Assembly (NCBI GenBank): GCA_019118885.1 | Contig: DWYB01000054.1 | Location: 1 to 36,979 of the forward strand | From: Candidatus Mediterraneibacter surreyensis | GTDB taxonomy: Bacteria; Bacillota; Clostridia; Lachnospirales; Lachnospiraceae | Direction: 5' to 3' | DNA: 36,979 nt | In this document: positions 35,878 to 36,979 of the stretch, one piece after another | Layout of the letters: each line of letters starts with the position of its first letter | How positions within the stretch are numbered: position 1 is the stretch's first letter | Notes under the pieces: model-generated | Seen by the model: only the letters and a program-made list of their open reading frames with translations | What the model was told of the DNA's origin: nothing | The model's database searches: none | Program-made: the position numbers and the translations under genes

Positions 35878-36653
35878 ACAGAAATTCATCCACAGTAGGC
35901 GGTCTCGTGACCACTCCCGTAATCGCCAGTCCCACCAACGCGCCTAATATATCTGTAATCCCCATTTCTTCAAACTCTTTCATGTAACTTCCAGGGAATT
36001 CTCCGTTGAATAAGAGATATTGATATACGCAACGTCAACAACTTCTTTTCGGGCATGTTCAAACAAATCTTCCAATGTCGCAACGACAGAAAAACCGCCA
36101 ACGATCTCGCCTCTGCAATCCTCATCCAGAATCGCAATACACACTGCATACGGGCAAAATTCCTCGGACTCTTTTAACTGACTCAGCACCTTCTGCACAC
36201 GGTCACTCGTCGTAACCAGATACATATGCTGCTTCCCGCCCAATGCATACTGTCTTTTCAGAATCTACTTAGCCGCCAAATGACCTGCATACATTAATAT
36301 TACACAAAACAGTAAGCAGCCATACATCTCTTGACAGAAAATCCATTTGTCGCATGAGAAAAAATAACGGCCAGCACGGCAGATACAAAGATATTGATTT
36401 TCATGACATAAACAATTTCTTCACATTTGTCACGCTGTATCAAATACTGATTCATATTAAAAAATATGAATACACAAAAATAGGCCAAAAAAAACCAGTC
36501 ATAAATTCCCAATCGCATCATTGATTGAAAGATTCCTTGAATTTGGTCTGAATTTCAGCCTAAAAAACCCGCAAACAGATAACTAACCACAAGACACACC
36601 GTATCAATAATCATCAAAAGCAAATTCTGAAATTTCTGTCTTTGTTGATACAT
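35876..36653 (-). pseudogene. Broken undecaprenyl-phosphate sugar-1-phosphate transferase (WcaJ/polyisoprenyl PGT type)
   Basis: The pieces follow the order of a membrane phosphoglycosyl transferase that would prime glycan synthesis. An ATG at 36653 (AGGAG 10 bases upstream) starts YQQRQKFQNLLLMIIDTVCL with a first membrane helix. An in-frame TGA occurs after about 32 codons. The same frame continues through two more membrane segments to KRCMAAYCFV and a stop. Another frame reads YLVTTSDRVQKVLSQ, AILDEDCRGEIVGGF and VDVAYINISYST, the central CoA-binding-like domain. A +1 shift then gives FEEMGITDILGALVGLAITG joined directly to TRPPTVDEFL and a stop. In intact relatives the stretch between LVGLAITG and TRPPTVDE holds most of the catalytic domain, so there is an internal deletion as well. 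It heads block C. Confidence 0.85.
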
Positions 36654-36685
36654 TGCAGAAACTCTCCTGATTTCTAGATTTTTAC

Positions 36686-36714
36686 ATTATACTTGAAGAT
36701 TATTTTAGCATATC
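36686..36714 (-). promoter_or_regulatory. Candidate promoter of block C
   Basis: A consensus TATAAT at 36691-36686 on the minus strand is preceded by a 17-base spacer and a poor -35 (GATATG, 36714-36709) in an AT-rich stretch. It would start the transcript about 25 bases before the ATG at 36653. The weak -35 may mean an activator or an upstream promoter outside the window. Confidence 0.5.
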
Positions 36715-36880
36715 CAAAATTAAACCGCAATATATTATGCGTTAGAAACCACACTAAACGCATGAACGGTTTTCCCTCCCAAAGATTACATTCTTTTTTA
36801 ATGACAAAGTTTCTTTGTGTACACCCATTCTTACGTAAACTGTGGTACAATTCTTTAGGAAAGTATCAGATTCAGAGCGA

Positions 36881-36916
36881 GAAAAAGAGCAGCCCTGAGT
36901 AAAAACGGACTGCTCT
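36881..36916 (-). terminator. Intrinsic terminator or leader attenuator upstream of block C
   Basis: The stem 36886-36895 / 36907-36916 (AGAGCAGTCC with GGGCTGCTCT, one G-U pair) has an 11-base loop. On the minus strand it is followed by TTTTCTC. It would stop transcription arriving from the right, about 190 bases before the block C promoter. It may end an upstream gene outside the window or act as a regulated leader terminator. Confidence 0.7.
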
Positions 36917-36979
36917 GAATGTGATTCTTTCCAATTGTACCAATTCGCGGACGGTCAGCCACAGAACTATGGGATTTGT

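Larger units (their letters stand above)
36654..36979. other. Right-edge non-coding region with promoter and terminator
   Basis: These 326 bases hold no convincing gene; the plus-strand frame at 36693-36902 has no SD and unlikely composition. They contain the block C promoter candidate and a terminator for, or leader hairpin before, block C. Both are listed separately. Confidence 0.5.

Noticed and set aside
36693-36902. 69-codon plus-strand frame at the right edge
   Set aside because: No SD, it overlaps the promoter and terminator signals, and the composition is not protein-like.
1-36979. CRISPR arrays, insertion sequences, phage or tRNA genes
   Set aside because: No regularly spaced repeats, transposase, integrase or tRNA-like folds were seen on reading through the window.

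Overview
This 37-kb window is almost entirely a set of cell-surface glycan genes, all real genes being on the minus strand. Purine-rich Shine-Dalgarno (SD) sequences, moderately low G+C, frequent ATGA/TAATG gene overlaps, an XRE-type regulator, and secreted transglutaminase-like proteins with fibronectin-III (FN3) modules and His/CxxCG modules point to a Gram-positive clostridial anaerobe, most likely a gut Lachnospiraceae. That placement is inference from style; no rRNA or marker gene is present.

Read in the direction of transcription (right to left) there are four blocks. Block C (about 36.69 to 26.96 kb) opens with a promoter and a decayed sugar-1-phosphate transferase. It continues with UDP-galactopyranose mutase (glf), a DUF4422 glycosyltransferase, a GT2, a GT4, a second DUF4422 protein, two tandem Wzy-like polymerases and a Wzx-like flippase. 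This looks like a Wzx/Wzy-type galactofuranose-containing polysaccharide. A 668-base spacer with repeated AAAAAGTGAA motifs then leads to an XRE-type regulator and an unusual AMP-binding (adenylate-forming) protein, which ends at a good intrinsic terminator.

Block B (22.7 to 15.0 kb) starts at a strong promoter. It encodes two GT4 enzymes, a Stealth-type sugar-phosphate transferase, a flippase, an acyltransferase-3 membrane protein, an AMP-dependent acyl ligase and a small acyl carrier protein. The last three form an activate/carry/transfer acylation cassette with a logic like that of Dlt D-alanylation but different parts. Block A (14.8 to 0.1 kb) encodes a very large secreted transglutaminase-like/FN3 protein, GT2, GT4, GT2, a Wzy-like protein, a flippase, a second secreted transglutaminase-like/FN3 protein, an intact GT39-like membrane glycosyltransferase and a broken tandem copy of it. 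A new promoter and gene start appear at the left edge.

The window holds three flippases and three Wzy-like proteins but no intact phosphoglycosyl transferase, so priming must come from elsewhere if these pathways work. The two secreted proteins share a homologous C-terminal FN3 triplet and complete Cys-His-Asp triads, and both genes are followed by strong hairpins lacking a U-tract. The best candidates for an undescribed system are the ligase/carrier/AT3 cassette embedded in a Stealth-containing flippase operon, and the paired transglutaminase/FN3 proteins that flank a Wzy/Wzx glycan module. Several start codons given here differ from the longest open frames; they were chosen from SD spacing.
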